From Durusdinium trenchii (Eukaryota > Sar > Dinophyceae > Suessiales > Symbiodiniaceae): DNA of 64,000 bases. Positions 12,700 through 26,100 of the stretch are shown one piece after another. How positions within the stretch are numbered: position 1 is the stretch's first letter; the number at the start of each line of letters is the position of its first letter. Below the pieces are notes generated by a model that saw only the letters and a list, made by a program, of their open reading frames with translations, ran no database searches and had not been told where the DNA came from. Made by a program: the position numbers and the translations under genes. Location of the stretch: the NCBI GenBank assembly GCA_963970005.1, contig CAXAMN010015002.1:934071-998070 (forward strand). Reading direction: 5' to 3'.

Positions 12700-14340
12700 T
12701 GGACCAGCTCCGCGAGCGCCGCTCGAGCTGGCGGACGCGTTGGAGCTCAGCTCCGCAGCATCTGAAAACGGACAACGGCAAAAGCCTGAATGACCATCCC
12801 GGGCGGTTAAGAAGAGGGGTTTCTAGTTTCTACTTCCATCCCGCTGGCCCACTTTCTCAGAAGGGACTTGGAGCCCTATGGGGGCGACTTTGCACTGGAT
12901 AACATCCGTTTACAAGGGTTTTTGCTTGTCGATTGGCATGAGCCGACACATGGGTCACTCACTGGGCGCTTTTGCTGATTAAGGCTGAAAAACAAAATTG
13001 AAGCACCACCTACAATGACCTACAAAAGCCTGGCTGAATTTTTGGTGGTGAGGCGGTGAGGGGTTGTTCATGCTTGTTAGGGCCACTGCAGGGTGGAGAA
13101 ACCTTGGTGAGCCTGAGTGTTACTATTGTTGCAAGAATAAGCCCAGAAATCCTTCTGGCATCTCCAGCACATACTCCGGTTCGTGGTGTTCCACGTGCTT
13201 CTCTTGCAGAACAAACCAGGAAATGGAGGAGATCCCAGGAGACCACCGGCCAAACAGAACAGGGAGTGCTTCAAGGCACTTGCACTGGCATTTACTCAGA
13301 ACAGGGAGGGGCTTCTGCTTGAAGTAGAACGGGAACTGTGTCCAACCAATGTTGACATAGGATTGATGATTAATGAACCCCCATAACGACCAATTAATCA
13401 AGCCCACTTCGATCCCCCAATATTATAAGGTAATTTAAAACCTAAATTTCCACCTTGACATCCCCCAAAGCACTTTTGCCTGGTCAGAACACACTATCTT
13501 AATTGTCACTGGCCATCAGGTCATACCAATCCTCTACACTCCACCAATCTGACCATCCAGTATAGGCATCCACCCTCACCACATAGAGCCTCCATCTCCC
13601 ATTCCTCCTCCATGCTCTCATATGCAGTGATCCAATTGACATGGCTCTGATCTATCAGATCTCTTCTCAACCTTGTGCCAATATACTCCAGAGCTCTCAT
13701 GGTTCTCATGGTTCTAACTCTCATGATTCACAAAGAATCCCATCGACCATCATCCAATCCAAGTCATCATCTCATCATCCATCATCAGGTCATCACCTTT
13801 ATTAGGGGGATGTGGTCCTCCAATACCTCCAATCTCAAAGCTTGTTGACCGGGCCGTTGATAAATCCGAGGTCGACATTACTAGATTACTGAACAAAAGC
13901 CATCGAAAGTCTTGAATCCAAACCCAAACAAACCAGTCTACCATAGTCTTCCTCCATCCCCTCTTTCGCCGGAGCCACGATCATGGAAGCGATGCACGTT
14001 GGGACACTTCCGGCGGCGGAAGTACTCTGCCAGTGACTCCGGGATGCCTCACGTGAGGACAGCGAGGGAGTGTAGGAGCAACCCTGGACCAGTCACAGGC
14101 TCCAATGGTGTAGGGCTCCTGGCCCACATCCAAAAAGGAGGTAGTTGAGAGTAGGTGCCAGTGGGGTCAATTCCTACCTTCCTTTCAGATGTGGGACACA
14201 ATCCAATGTGGAATTTGTCCAGCTCTCCATAGCTCTCCTCTCCTCTCATCCAACTTTGGGACATGTGCGGTCTCCTCAACCACTTCGACATGAAGAAACA
14301 GCACCATGAAGGAAGAAAACACAACAGTGCCACACGCCTT
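12700..14340. other. No supportable gene
   Basis: Short frames occur on both strands. A cysteine-rich plus-strand frame near 13090-13220 (EPECYYCCKNKPRNP) is open but AT-rich and has no clear exon borders. The stretch near 14050-14190 resembles the degenerate dispersed repeat seen at 6041-6151. Confidence 0.4.
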
Positions 14341-14354
14341 CATAGAGGGCCGCT

Positions 14355-14445
14355 CCCTCTTGGCCTTCAGCTCGGCGGCGGCGGATCAACTCGCGGTAGC
14401 TCATGAAGTCATAGAACTGCTTCACACCTTGTGGGCATGGAAAAC
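14355..14445 (-). CDS. Exon-like segment, unknown
   Basis: A GC-rich minus-strand frame after a CACAAG|G acceptor encodes VKQFYDFMSYRELIRRRRAE and GQEGAALYEG. Composition is protein-like, with high GC at third codon positions. The plus strand is open for 91 codons over the same place (14306-14581), so the call is uncertain. No domain is recognised. Confidence 0.25.
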
Positions 14446-15235
14446 CATGGAAAACCTTGGTCACCTACTTCAAAATGAACCCTCAAATGAGGGTGATTTT
14501 TCCCAACAAGAATTGGCCCAAAAAGACCATTGGGCCTCAATAGAGTGGTTCAAACGAGGGCCTTTTGTGCTAGATGACTGAACCTGCAGGTTCCTGGCCC
14601 AGTTCATGAGTCAGGTTTGAGGCACATCCAAATGGCATTGGTTCATGGCTATGGCTCAAAAGAGAAGGAAGAGAACACAGCACCTTCCTGAGAAGATCCA
14701 TCCGCAGGAATCATTGGAATTCTGGCAGTGCCCAAAAAATCTTAGACTGCTGCTCAAGAGCGCTCTCATGTCGAAAATAATTTGGCACTTCCAACACGTC
14801 AGGTTCTCAGGGTGTTCTCGGTACTGCATCTGTAAAGAGATTCTCATGAGCATCACATGCTCTGCTTACTCACCCATGAGTCATTCCCGCCTCTCGGATG
14901 ATCCAAGTGTGAAGTCAAGTGTACGTTTCCTATGCGGGCCTGGGTTCAGCCTGCAAGCTTTTTGGATGCTGCAAATGGCGCGCTCCATGTCATGTCGTTT
15001 CAAGATGTTTCAAGACTGCACAAGTTATGGACAGTTATGATGTGTTCCACGCCAAGCGGGTCTAAATGACGATCACTCCAACTTGCAACCCTGAAACAAC
15101 ATAAACAGCTGATGAGTCATTCCATCTCTCAAGATGGAGCTATCAGGGTTTGCAATACCGTAGTCCTTGCCTGTGAGGTCCGTTACCCAAGCACCAACTT
15201 CCACCCATCTGATACACAACGCCCCAGCCTGCCAC

Positions 15236-15344
15236 CTACGAGGACCGCAATATCCACTTGAACGCCCCGTTCCCAAAAGCGCTCGGTTTCCGCCCCAAAC
15301 GGTCCGCTCCACCGTCCAGCGCAGAACACCGGGCGCTCAACGTC
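15236..15344 (-). CDS. Probable internal exon, unknown gene
   Basis: The exon is bounded by GGCGAG|GAC at 15344 and CTCGTAG|GTGGCA at 15236. It has 36 codons plus one base, beginning DVERPVFCAGRWSGPFGAET and ending FWERGVQVDIAVLV. The surrounding DNA is very GC-rich and other frames are open too. It could belong to the same minus-strand transcript as 14355-14445. No family is recognised. Confidence 0.33.
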
Positions 15345-16790
15345 CTCGCCCAAGCGGCTCTTCGCAGGCGGATCTGGTGGCTCCAAGCCACCCAGGTCCA
15401 CCCTGGTCGCGCCGCGCGAGGCGCGAGTCGTCGGTCGCGAGAGTTCTCGCGGGTGGGCGCGACGGGAGAATGGAAGCCAGGAAAAAAAAGAAACACGCCA
15501 GGAATGGGCCAATATCGAATGTTCAACAGTTCAACGTGTCTAAATCTATAGATAGGCCTAGGTTCAGTCTTTGGACACTAAGTTTCATTCCACCCGCAAA
15601 CAATTTGTTTCATTTCCAACAAATGTCAACCACTTGCATTGATTTACTACTCCATCTCTCATATCTCTCCACCTGTCCGCCACCTTTCGTGCCTTCAAAC
15701 CCCCCACACCGCCGGCCTCGCCCGCTTGGCCGCCCGAAGGTGGGTGCCCATCGCCGAAGGTGGGGGCGCGGGAAACGGTGAGGAACTCAGGGTGGTTGGG
15801 AGATGTTGGCCATTTAGTTTGGAACAATCCATCGTCCACGGATGTGTTGTATATACTTTTTGAAATGTAATGTACCAGTACCACCCCAGTCACTGACGGA
15901 CCATGTGGTTGGTGGAATGTATCAACTTAAGGACATTCACAAAGGCTTTTGCTGAGATGTCCTTGTTGTCCAATGTTGATCAACAAAAGGAACCACAAAG
16001 AAGGAGAGATACTAGTTGAGCAACCATATCACGACATGTTGTTGGATATCTGCACGGTACTTTTAAAGCATCCAGCACACTCCAGCGCTTAGCACATCTG
16101 TCATGCAAGGATTTGTTGGCTTGTCGAGTCCTTCCAGTGGTTGTTGTGTGCCTTCGACGATTGAAAGCTCTATTTAATATTGCCCTGTCTACAAAGGGAT
16201 GTCCAGGCACTATACCTCTACCTACGGCGAACCTGCGAGGAGTTTCGATAGAGGCCGGCAAATTGACAAACAAACAAGGCCCAACTGTATGCAACGATAG
16301 CCTTGACTTGACCCACATACCAATAATGGTTCCTCTATAGCTGCGCAGGTATCAAAACTCGAGTCCAAATCTGGAAACAATTTTAAGTTCTATTTGTTTC
16401 TCGTCCGATCTATATATATATGATGTGTGTGTGTCAGGATGATCTTGATTGAAGCTGGCTATTGCAATTACAAAACTTCCAGCAACGCTTTACTCTGCCC
16501 GAGTCGTTCAACAACTGGCTTGCAAATGCTTACAAGATAATCTGGGTTCAAAAACGTATACTGCATTTCGAATTGTTGTCAATGTTGTCCCATTATGACA
16601 TGTATCAACACCAACTGGAGGATGTCAGGAATTGGCCCTACCACCTCTCATTTTTGGTGAAGAGTCCAAGGGTCATCAATGGTCATATCCATGCCTTTCC
16701 CATGAGACTCGGAGCCCCAACACTGACTCAACACGACTCACCAGGCGACTGCGACTGCTCCGTGGTCCGACTCTTTTTCTCCGCACCACG

Positions 16791-19700
16791 TCACCGCGCG
16801 TTCACCGCGGCACCGCGCGTGGCCGCCAGGAGGCGTCGCTGCGCCAGCAGAAGCAGCTCTTGCGCCACGGCATCCTCCGTGTTTCTCCAGGTCGAAGTCT
16901 TCGAGGCCACCGCCTGGGCGACGCACCAAGGATCCGGTCATGAAGTGGACCGGAGAGCGGCACAGCAGGTGTCCCGCCATGCGAACACAAGCAGTTCCGC
17001 AGAATATCTGACTAAAACTACCCATATAAAAATTGGGTATGTTCACTAATGAATTGGTTGACCTCTCAACGCTTCCTTGCTTAGAAGAAACTAAGTAGAC
17101 CCATCTTATTGTGTGTCCTGGGGAATATAGCTTCAACACTCATGTGACCCCCTGCCTTTAGCGTTTCCCTGGCATTGGCCACGGCCACGCCATAGCCAGC
17201 GGTGGTCAGCAGTGGAATGTCGTTCCCACCGTCGCCAAAGGCCACAGCAAAGCTGGGCGTCAAAGCCAAGTGAGCACACAATCGACGAAGGCCCGAGCCT
17301 TTGTCCACGCCTGGGTTGAACCACGGCCCAGCCTGTGTCCAGTCGTCTAGGAACCCAAACCGATGGACGCTCAGGGTATTTTTGGAATGAACACCTCTTT
17401 TTCAGGGGCCTTTTGTATCCCATCATGGAACCTCGTGAACGATGCCTTCCAATCATTGGTGTTCAGCGTTCCTATGTTCCTATGTGCCATTCTCTTCATG
17501 TTCTGTGGGCACATCCATGTCAATCCTTGGAGTCCAAACCCAGTCCTTTAAGTGTGAAACTGGCAATTCCAAGCGAACCGCGCTAAGTTCATGAACTGTT
17601 TGCTGGGGGGAATCGATGAGGATGTAGGATGATGTAGGCTTAGCGTAGAACAAACCACGTCGGTTTCAACTCAAGGAGTCCTTTGGTGCGGCATTTGTTT
17701 CATGCAGTTCAATTTGATTCAATTCATTTCACTGCGGTGGGAGACCAATTCAAGGATCGACACCAGGCCCATCCAGGATCTTCACTTCCAAGGCGCCTGA
17801 GGCTTTGATGGACACAAAGGGATCGGGCGCCTGGCCAACCGCGAATCGGCCGTCATTTTGGCAGCGCAAGCAGTGTTGGGTGAGACAATCGCGACGTTTG
17901 TGCAACGTTAGACTCTGGTCCCGAACGTGAAGATCAATTGACCTACTAAACATCCATTTTTTCCGCAGGACTGAGCATCTTTTTCAGCCCTTTGATCCTT
18001 CATCTTCCACAACTTGGTACGATGTGTCATGCTGCCATGCCCAATACAGTTTTTGTGTTCTTGGAATTTCTGGCACCCCAAGCAACCACCACCAGGATCT
18101 GAGCTGAGCACCTGAGATAGGACGTCCACCTGCATGCCAGCTCCTTGTAGCCTCCGCTCCAACCGCTCTTTGGCAGCATCCGGTTCAGGCAGCACGGCCA
18201 CGACCTGCGCGTTCAACCACAAGGTGAGTGCAAGCACAACAGCCAGTGTCAAACCAAACACAAACACAAACAAGCATGCTAAATTTGCTAAATCTTCCAC
18301 AGAACCTTGGTCTGCGTTCCTCTACTTCATCCCAAATGTCACCTGAGATTCATTCCAATTCATATCAGCATTCCTTGCAGGTGCCACTTGGATCCAAATG
18401 CCGCGCCCGACTCCCCCCGTGCCACCGTGCGACCTCTCGCCCGGCCTCCAACGATCGGTCCTCCGCCAGTACAGCTTCCAGGTCTTCCAGCTTCGCATGC
18501 ACCGATTTCGCCTCGGCGGCGACATGCTGCTCCATCCAACCATTCGACCTGACGCGTCTCGGTGGACAGCGGTGTTTCTGGCAAAAACCATGCAATGGCT
18601 GGCTGCTGCACGTTGTTTGCCACAAGTGAACCATAAAACAACTATACCAAAATGCACGTATCTATAATATATATATATACTATTATATACTGTAAAATTA
18701 ATCTGAACATGTATGTGTAGAGGTCATTGAGGTGATCAAAACCAAAGAAAAATACCTCGAGCTTCCAACGACCAGAATTGCTTGTAGCTTGGCAAAAAGC
18801 TGCAAATTAAGTGAGGGAGAAGCAATCACCCCGCAACCACCCCTTACTTCAATGTAAATGACCCGCTAAAGCCACAATTTTGTGCAAACATCTGCAAATA
18901 CCGCAAGAACCAATCACCTCAAACAACCAAAACGTCCCAAGATACCAAACAAACAAACAAACAACTCTGGTAGTTGGAAGACCCAGGCATGTCAAATGTC
19001 AAACATGTCCTTGATGCAAATGCCGAAGCTCTCCTCAACACCTTTGACACCGAATTTGATGTGCACCTCACGAACTGCCAAGGCGGAAACTGCCAGCAGG
19101 TGGCTTATAAGATCACAGTGTGGCTAGTGCTGTGGTCGGCGTGTTCTTCTGCCTGCGAAACAACAACAAGTGCTATGGGTGTTTGTATCACAAAGAGTCT
19201 AGACCTGTGCAGCTGAGCTCATCAATTTGCAAGGAAAAGTCCTCCGATGATTATAATGAGTGGTACAGTAAGTCCAAATGCCCGAAAAAGGAACGACCGC
19301 GAACACAGCATTTCCGCCTGCTCTGATATGTTGTTAAGCTGATATAACATGAGATATATATATATAGTAAAACATAATCATGCATATTTGATGTTTGTTC
19401 TTCCGGGAAAGATTTCACCTCTTTTCTTCACTTCTGTGTTCCACTGGTGCGGTTCCACCCGATCCCTTCACGACGGAAGAGCCAAGACGGCTTGCCTGAT
19501 CGGGCTGGAAGAGCCAAAGGCTTGCCTCAGCGAAGACGGCTTGAGGTCCCGTCACAAACCCCCAAAGGCCAATGCCCCCAGCTCACTCACTGAAACATTG
19601 TTGGACAATGAACCATGGACCACCCGGTGGGTGGGAGGACATTGAACAAATCGAAGAAATGATCTAAAGGACCCAGTTGCCCCTTCAGCTTCTGCTGCTC

Positions 19701-20916
19701 TCACGGCTTCGCCTGCCTCTCTTCGAGACAGCTGCTGTGCTTCCAGCTGGTGGAAGGTGCCGTCGCGAAGTTCCTCAGCAGCGATGTGAATGTGAGTTCG
19801 TTGCCAAAAAAGGCTGCTTTATGGTTGATTCCAGGAAGGCTGGAAAACTCGTGAACAAAAAGCAAAGACCACCATTTACACTAAGTTCAAGACTTGTGAA
19901 GCATCAGAGATCATCTCCACAACTCTGACAAGAAAAGAGGACTCAAGGAGCACGGCTCCGGTTTGCCCCTTTCGCCGTCTCGATCAAGCTCAACCGTATC
20001 CCGGTCTGACTTACAAGCCCAACATTTTGGGTTGAACAGTCAAAGGTAGAACAATTTGCACCGAGATGGTTGACGAAACTATCTGTCCGGTCAGGTCCAA
20101 TAGGTAAACACGTATTCAACACAAGCAAAGGCGTGTCAAAATCTGTGATATTTGACCAATGTTTGCGCGGCCTGAGGAGTGCTGAAATATGCTGCATTCT
20201 TCTTGACTCCTTTTCAATATATTGACGCATCTCAACGTGCATTGCTTCAGCACATCCTTGCCTCGACGTACATATATTATTAGATAATATTCTAAAGTGA
20301 AGCACATCGAGACCAACACTCCCCCAAGAACTAATTTGTGTTGTGCTAGCCAGCACGTCGTTTGAACGAGCACAAGGCGGCCCAAAATACCGCCGCTCTC
20401 GTTGCTAAGACTCCATGCAAACAGCGCCACCATAGAGAATCAAAAACAATGGCTCCGGCAAACCATCCAAGGGAGGCAGCTCAGAGATACCACGGGCCGT
20501 CGCCAAAACCAAGGGGCATGCAAAGCTTATGACCTGGGACAATGAAGGTTGAAGAGTGGTAACACATGGCAAAGGCCACAAAGGTAAATCTGATCAGAAG
20601 CACCTCAAATCCATTCAAACCCTATAAAGTAGCAGCCGCACGGGCTCATCTAGATGTGCTCAGTCAGACATGGTCATCAAACGAATCATCGCAATACTCC
20701 GAAAGCCACGAGTGACAAAAGCCTCCGTGGGGCCGGATCTGCCTGATTTGAGACAGAAACCCAAGCAATGAATGTCCAAGTTCAAGTCCATACGAGCCCC
20801 GCCTGCTTCAAGACCTTCTTGGTCTCTTCGCTGAAGCTTCCGCCGGAGTGCTCACCATCCAGCAGTGTGCCATCCAAATCGCAAACGACGAGACGGAAGG
20901 GTTCCTGGTCCTCCAT
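16791..20916 (-). CDS. HAD-superfamily hydrolase (Cof / HAD-IIB-like phosphatase), eight exons
   Basis: Predicted phosphatase or sugar-phosphatase of the haloacid dehalogenase superfamily, 292 residues, the usual size for Cof-type enzymes. Exons in transcript order: 20803-20916, 20423-20533, 19673-19773, 18434-18548, 18112-18204, 17764-17830, 17156-17310, 16791-16913, with TGA at 16791-16793. All junction phases agree. Motif I is CDLDGTLLD (catalytic Asp13, Asp15). Motif II is VLATAR (Thr50; Ala replaces the common Gly), followed by YGGA where the family usually has NGA. Motif III is Lys204 in GVDKG. Motif IV is FGDGGND (Asp227, Asn230, Asp231). The cap domain (about residues 76-190) is helical. 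Introns use GT donors except intron 1 (CAG|GC) and intron 7 (AAG|GC). Intron 2 may instead end the exon at 20414 with a GA donor. The ATG at 20916 is preferred because the upstream frame is AT-rich and unlike coding sequence. The substrate cannot be told. Confidence 0.85.
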
Positions 20917-21194
20917 AGATCCCGACGCAACAACATATCGTTGATATAATATAGACAGTTCCCCTTCACTGCAATCAAACGTTCAATGACATATCATGAT
21001 TTGGAGATGAAGATGTCTTCTTGTCGAATATGTTGTGGATTGTGGCAAGTGCATACACATGCTTTTATCCATGGCATCCAAAAACAACCAAGAACAAAAG
21101 AACACATCATATGATACCACAAAATATAAGAGTTCTGCTCTGTTTCTTTTCTCCCTCGCAAGTTAAATCTATGATTCAGAGTCTCCGACACCAC

Positions 21195-22562
21195 CTTCCT
21201 GGAGCCCGTGGGCAGTGGGTTCCGGCCGATCCGCGGTGGGCGCGGCACGGCGCGGATAGCATCGACTCCCAGCTCCACCTGCGCCTCCACCTCCGGGAGA
21301 CGCGAGGCTTCAGCCTGAAGACTGGTGGAATGGTTTGAGGGTGGGTTGGGCTCCTTTGTTTTGTAATGATATATATATATATTAACATATAGTCATTTCT
21401 TTAGTAAAATAGACAAAGGACTATGCAACAATTGCTTGAGTTTATATACACACCTATGTAGTTGGTTACCTCACATTTGTGAACCAGCCACATCACCTTG
21501 AAGCTGACTGACCACGTGTAGTCTTTAGATTCCCTGAGTAAGTAAAAATCTGTGGGAAAAGGACCCCTGGACATGGCATCTCTGTGCGATTTGGCTGCAG
21601 TTTTCCTGCAGGCCGGTAAATATTGCACAGAATGGATCAGAATTGCACCCACTTGGACTATGGATGACTTTGTCTGACCATGACTTGGACCTCCTGACTC
21701 AAACATACATCGCGCCAACGGTGGTTGTATACGATCCGGTTCCACTTGACTGCTTCCACGACTGTTTGGAGGATATAGAATAGTGAACATTGGTTCAAAG
21801 TAACATACTTGTGTTGTGGTATTAACGTTGGGAAAAAGAATGGTTCTATTGATGTTTAATGGGTCTACTCTTTACTCTTGTAGAAATAGACAGAATAGAC
21901 CCAATTGATCCTGTTCTGAACCATCTCCGATGGCAGGTGGTGGGACAACCAGTAATAAGTGCCTCGCTGCCAAACATAGTAGTACCCCGGAAGATTAACA
22001 TGGAAACTGATGGCATGGACCTTCGGAAGACTATTTTCCTCTACAACCCGGTGGTTGTCGAGTTCCATGTTAATCTTCCAGGGCGTATAGTGCTGTACAA
22101 ACAACAGGACCTGAGTTGGTAGCAGGCTTTCCACCAATCTCACACATATGTTTTCTTGTTGTCACTTGGCATCTCCCTGACCATCAAAGCATCTGCTCAT
22201 CAATTAATGAATTAAATTAATCGATCAATTACAGTATCAGTAAATATAAGTAAATCAATATCCAGCTAATTGCATGCCTTAGTCATCCATGATTTGGACC
22301 ATTTGATGCGTGATGATGCATGAAAGGGAAGCAAAGGATCCAGTCCCTTCTGTCCTAGAAGAACCATTCTTTTCCTACTGAGATTCCCAAATTGTACATC
22401 TTATTTGTATTTCTGGTATTTCCACTTTAGAGCTTGAAATACATAACTCATGACGAGGTCCATATGGATGTGGACCCTGTCATGATGAACCCTGTTATGG
22501 GAAGCGAAGACGAAGACGCGCCCGGTCGCCTCCAAGAGCGCTGTGGCTGCAGCCACTTCGGC
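21195..22562 (-). CDS. Two probable exons of an unknown gene upstream of the HAD gene
   Basis: Exon 22491-22562 (TTCACCAG|GCC to AACAGG|GTTCAT) has 24 codons, AEVAAATALLEATGRVFVFA then SHNR. Exon 21195-21314 (CTTCAG|GCT to AGGAAG|GTGGTG) has 40 codons, AEASRLPEVEAQVELGVDAI then RAVPRPPRIGRNPLPTGSRK. Both are GC-rich, use AG|G acceptors and share phase 0, so they can be joined. A further open segment at about 22825-22945 (AAQMKDVKEADQQEQRK) could be an earlier exon but does not match in phase. They do not join in phase to the HAD gene at 20916, so I treat them as a separate gene in the same orientation. The alternating small and hydrophobic pattern of the first exon faintly recalls an alpha/beta fold. 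No family is assigned. Confidence 0.4.
21985..22084. repeat. Fold-back element, copy 2
   Basis: The arms at 21985-22008 and 22061-22084 pair with a few mismatches (GGAAGATTAACATGGAA against its complement). The centre, GGAAGACTATTTTCC followed by TCTACAACCCGGTGGTTGTC, matches copy 1. The outer stem differs from copy 1 but is still self-complementary. Confidence 0.75.
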
Positions 22563-23109
22563 CTGGTGAACTATAGGTCCGAACTGACGGACCACCGAAG
22601 TGACGAACCAGTCTTCACAAAAAACACAAAAAACACAAGCGGTTATACTGCCGGACGGTAGTATAAGCCACAATCGTAGAGCCAGTACGGCATTCTAACT
22701 TTCAGTCCGGCAGTATATATATATATGTTTTGGCCAAAAGATGGTCAGATTCTGGGTGTATGCATTCTGATAATTGCTTCACTATAGAGTGCTGGGACAG
22801 AACCTTGAGTATCAAACCAGGAATTCTTTCCTCGCAAAGAGGGCGAGGGTGCCAAAAGTGTTCCGGCGTGCTTGCGCTGCTCTTGCTGGTCTGCTTCCTT
22901 CACATCCTTCATCTGCGCAGCGCTCTCTGTTGCGACAGTCCGAACCAAATACCGACCTCATGAGCCCTTTTTGGACCCCAAAAAGAGAGGTTGAACAGCT
23001 GTTTGTCGCCTATCCCAAGTATGTAGCCCTAGTTCGGATCCCAATTCAGGTCTCTCAACCTCTCTTGAAAGACGCGGCACCGCGGGATCCGCCGCACCGG
23101 ATTGAATGA

Positions 23110-26100
23110 CTGACCAAATGGGCCTGGAGAAGAAGCGGGGTAAAACTCCTGCGGAAGAAAGGGTGCGAAAGCGTGGAAGAAATGGGATGGTGAATGACCA
23201 CTGGATCCAACACATGGATCCTGTGGTTTTAGTGGATCCGGTTGAAAAAAATGGTTACAAAGCTATCAACATTCACTCACTTTTTCTGGGTGGTGCCGAT
23301 GGAAGGAATAGATGCTTCACCCTCCCAGATTGATTCATCATGTTTCCTTTCAACCAAATTCACGGATCTTTCCAAATGCGCTTGCCACGGCTTGCCGCAT
23401 TCGCCGCTCGCGTCACTAGTTGTTTCCCCTTACCATCTTCCCCACAGTGAATCCGTCTCACACGCTTCGTTTAGTCAGTGGAGCAAATCAGCCAGTTGCA
23501 AACCCTGATCTGGTGTCTCGAAGTCACAGTAGAACCCAAAAAAAGCGTCCGTTGGTAAGGATTTTGTTGTCCTGATTTTTAAACGATGGTTTGTAAACAT
23601 TGTTTGTTGGGGGTCATGACAATTCACATGTGTTCGTTGGGGAAGTCTGAGACTGATGTCATGCTGCCCCCCTCCCCCTTTTTTTTGCGCTCATACTTTC
23701 TCTTGTGCAGTCCCTTGCTGCACTGGAGGCATTAGAGCAATCTGAGGAGACCCCCGAGACGGGCTCCTTGAGCGGATGGTGGCAGTCATAAAAGCTTGAA
23801 CGCCGGTGTTAGCTATCTATATACATACAGTGCATAATACATCATAATACATATAGTGTGGCTGACAGTGTGGCATCACCAGGTGGTCTCCTGCAAATCT
23901 CCGGAGAGTGGCGTGGCCAGCGTCAGGTCAATCCAGGTCAGTACGCTTAGGACCATGTGAAGTGGTAAACTCAAGAAGGGCCCCGATCTTGGGCGAGGTC
24001 ATCGCCCATTGGATACTAGGGAGGGCCAACCCACTTCAAGCGTTTCTTTCTGCAGACTCCTTCAAGTGCAAAATCTGCAGAAATGGTTAGATACACCTGG
24101 CTTTGCACCTGTTGCCTCCTTTCAACATGAAGTCCACTCAAGCGTAATTTTGGTGCAGTGTTCTCCATTTCCATTAACAAACACATCTAAAAACACATGA
24201 AAATTGCATCTGTATCAACATAAATATATATATATATATACTTGTATTATATATACTCCTTTTTCAGTGACCACATGATGGCTTCGACCGCACCCGTGTC
24301 TCCGGGATGTTGTTGCTCATTCAAGCAGCAGGGTGTATACAGTACATTTAACTCTGATCGGGCAATGTTCATTCCCCACAGTGTTTAATGTTTGGTCTTA
24401 TTGAAAGGATATTCAACATTTGAGCCACATCGGTACCCGTACTTCACACCAATATCGCTCACAAACTGATGTTCCGCATAGCACGGCCCTATCTCGGCTT
24501 TGACTCCACTTCCATGTAAGGATGTCCTTCGAGGAATATATTACTGTAGTCGATTTGGTACCTTTAGAAACGTACCTCTTGGTTTGTATACTTGGGGGAA
24601 ATCCCCTAATGAACCAACCAATGGCAAAAAAAGGCCATCGATGCTTCCATCTGACCTGTCGACTTGCCGTGTCTCGCCTCTCCACCCTCCTATCTGGCCG
24701 AATCAGCTACTGAGACTGGCTGCTTTGAGAGGTCTCCTCGTGAACTGGGTGGGGTCAACCGAATGCACGGGCCCCCCAAAACCACCAGGTTTAAACATTC
24801 ACCGATCACTTGGGGTACTTTCGGTACTTTGCAGGGAACATTTGTAGGTAAATCGATTCAGTGCCAATGGTGGGAAATGGATAGCACAGTAGATGCGGAT
24901 GTTCAGATGTTCGTCCGAAACATTCCTGGTGAGTTGAAGCTGAACCCTCTTTGGCAGCCAGCAATCGGAAAGGCTCTTCGGCTGGTCAGGCTGATCATTG
25001 TCTTTTTTCAGAGTTGGACGCCGCTCAGGTGTCCATCGGAGGCCACGAAGTTGAGAAACATCGCAGCCGATTCCAAGATGGTTGGGGAATGTTTGAGCCA
25101 GGCACAAGCCACCTGGACTCAAAAAAACACCATAGACAGTACAGCTGTCATTGTCATGGTCCAAAGTACTTTTGCCCAGTTCATGCTGGTCAAAGCCTTT
25201 GTTGTTCTATTTGTTCCAAACCTACTACAGTATTATAGTTACATAGTTGTGGTCTGAATCCAGGAGGAGGGGACTAACCTCACCTTGACCTCACCGTGAC
25301 GTCAGAATCGAACATGTGGTAGCTGGGTCGCTGGGTAGCTCACTGTAGGCGACTCGCTGGGTCACTGAATTCTGGAACTTGAATGTGCCTGAATAAATGG
25401 GACAAACATGGACACTTCAACCATACACAAAAAGTGTTCCATGATATTATATGGCTCAAGTTCAACAGTACTTTTTGTGGTTCGACTGGCTACCTTATAT
25501 ATATACTCTATGACAATATACAATATACATAATACACATATGATACAACCTTTCACACGTGTCGAAATTGCGAATGAGCAGCGATTTGGGAATCAGGCAT
25601 GCCGCAGTTGTGAGCTTTGGTGCCATGTTAAACCAAAAACTCTTGGGTTTGTGTCAAAGCAGCTCTGAAAGCAAATTCCAATGAGTGGAGTATGGTGGAG
25701 TGGTGTGGTTCATCTGATTTCAACACAACTCCCCAACCCCTCTTGATCTTCGCTCACGTGCTCTCGGCACGAGGAGTCTTTTCTCAAAACTGTCTCAGTC
25801 ATCCTCGGCAAGTGGATGCAAGTGGATGAGAAGAGAGTTTTCCCGCGTTTGTCCCCGTTTGTCCCACCACCTCTTTGTTGCAATGGAAAACCCAAAATGA
25901 ATGGCACAATTCCAAATACATCGTTGGTGACTTTTCAAAGAAACGCCTGATCGGAGGCAGTGCCCAAAAACATACAAAATACTTGGCTTGCAAGGTACAA
26001 AAAGGGTTGATCAACTTGATCAACCTGCACATGCATCATGCTAACTGTTCCTGGTTACTCTGGCTCTGCTGTTCCGGCTTGTGGTTAAACCATGTTAAAC

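Noticed and set aside
20916..21195. HAD gene extended upstream into the exons at 21.2-22.6 kb
   Set aside because: The phase does not match, and the frame upstream of the ATG at 20916 is AT-rich and unlike coding sequence.
24664..25257. 197-codon plus-strand frame as a gene
   Set aside because: It mixes two overlapping plausible frames, contains splice-like sites, and shows no homology. The length alone is expected in this DNA.
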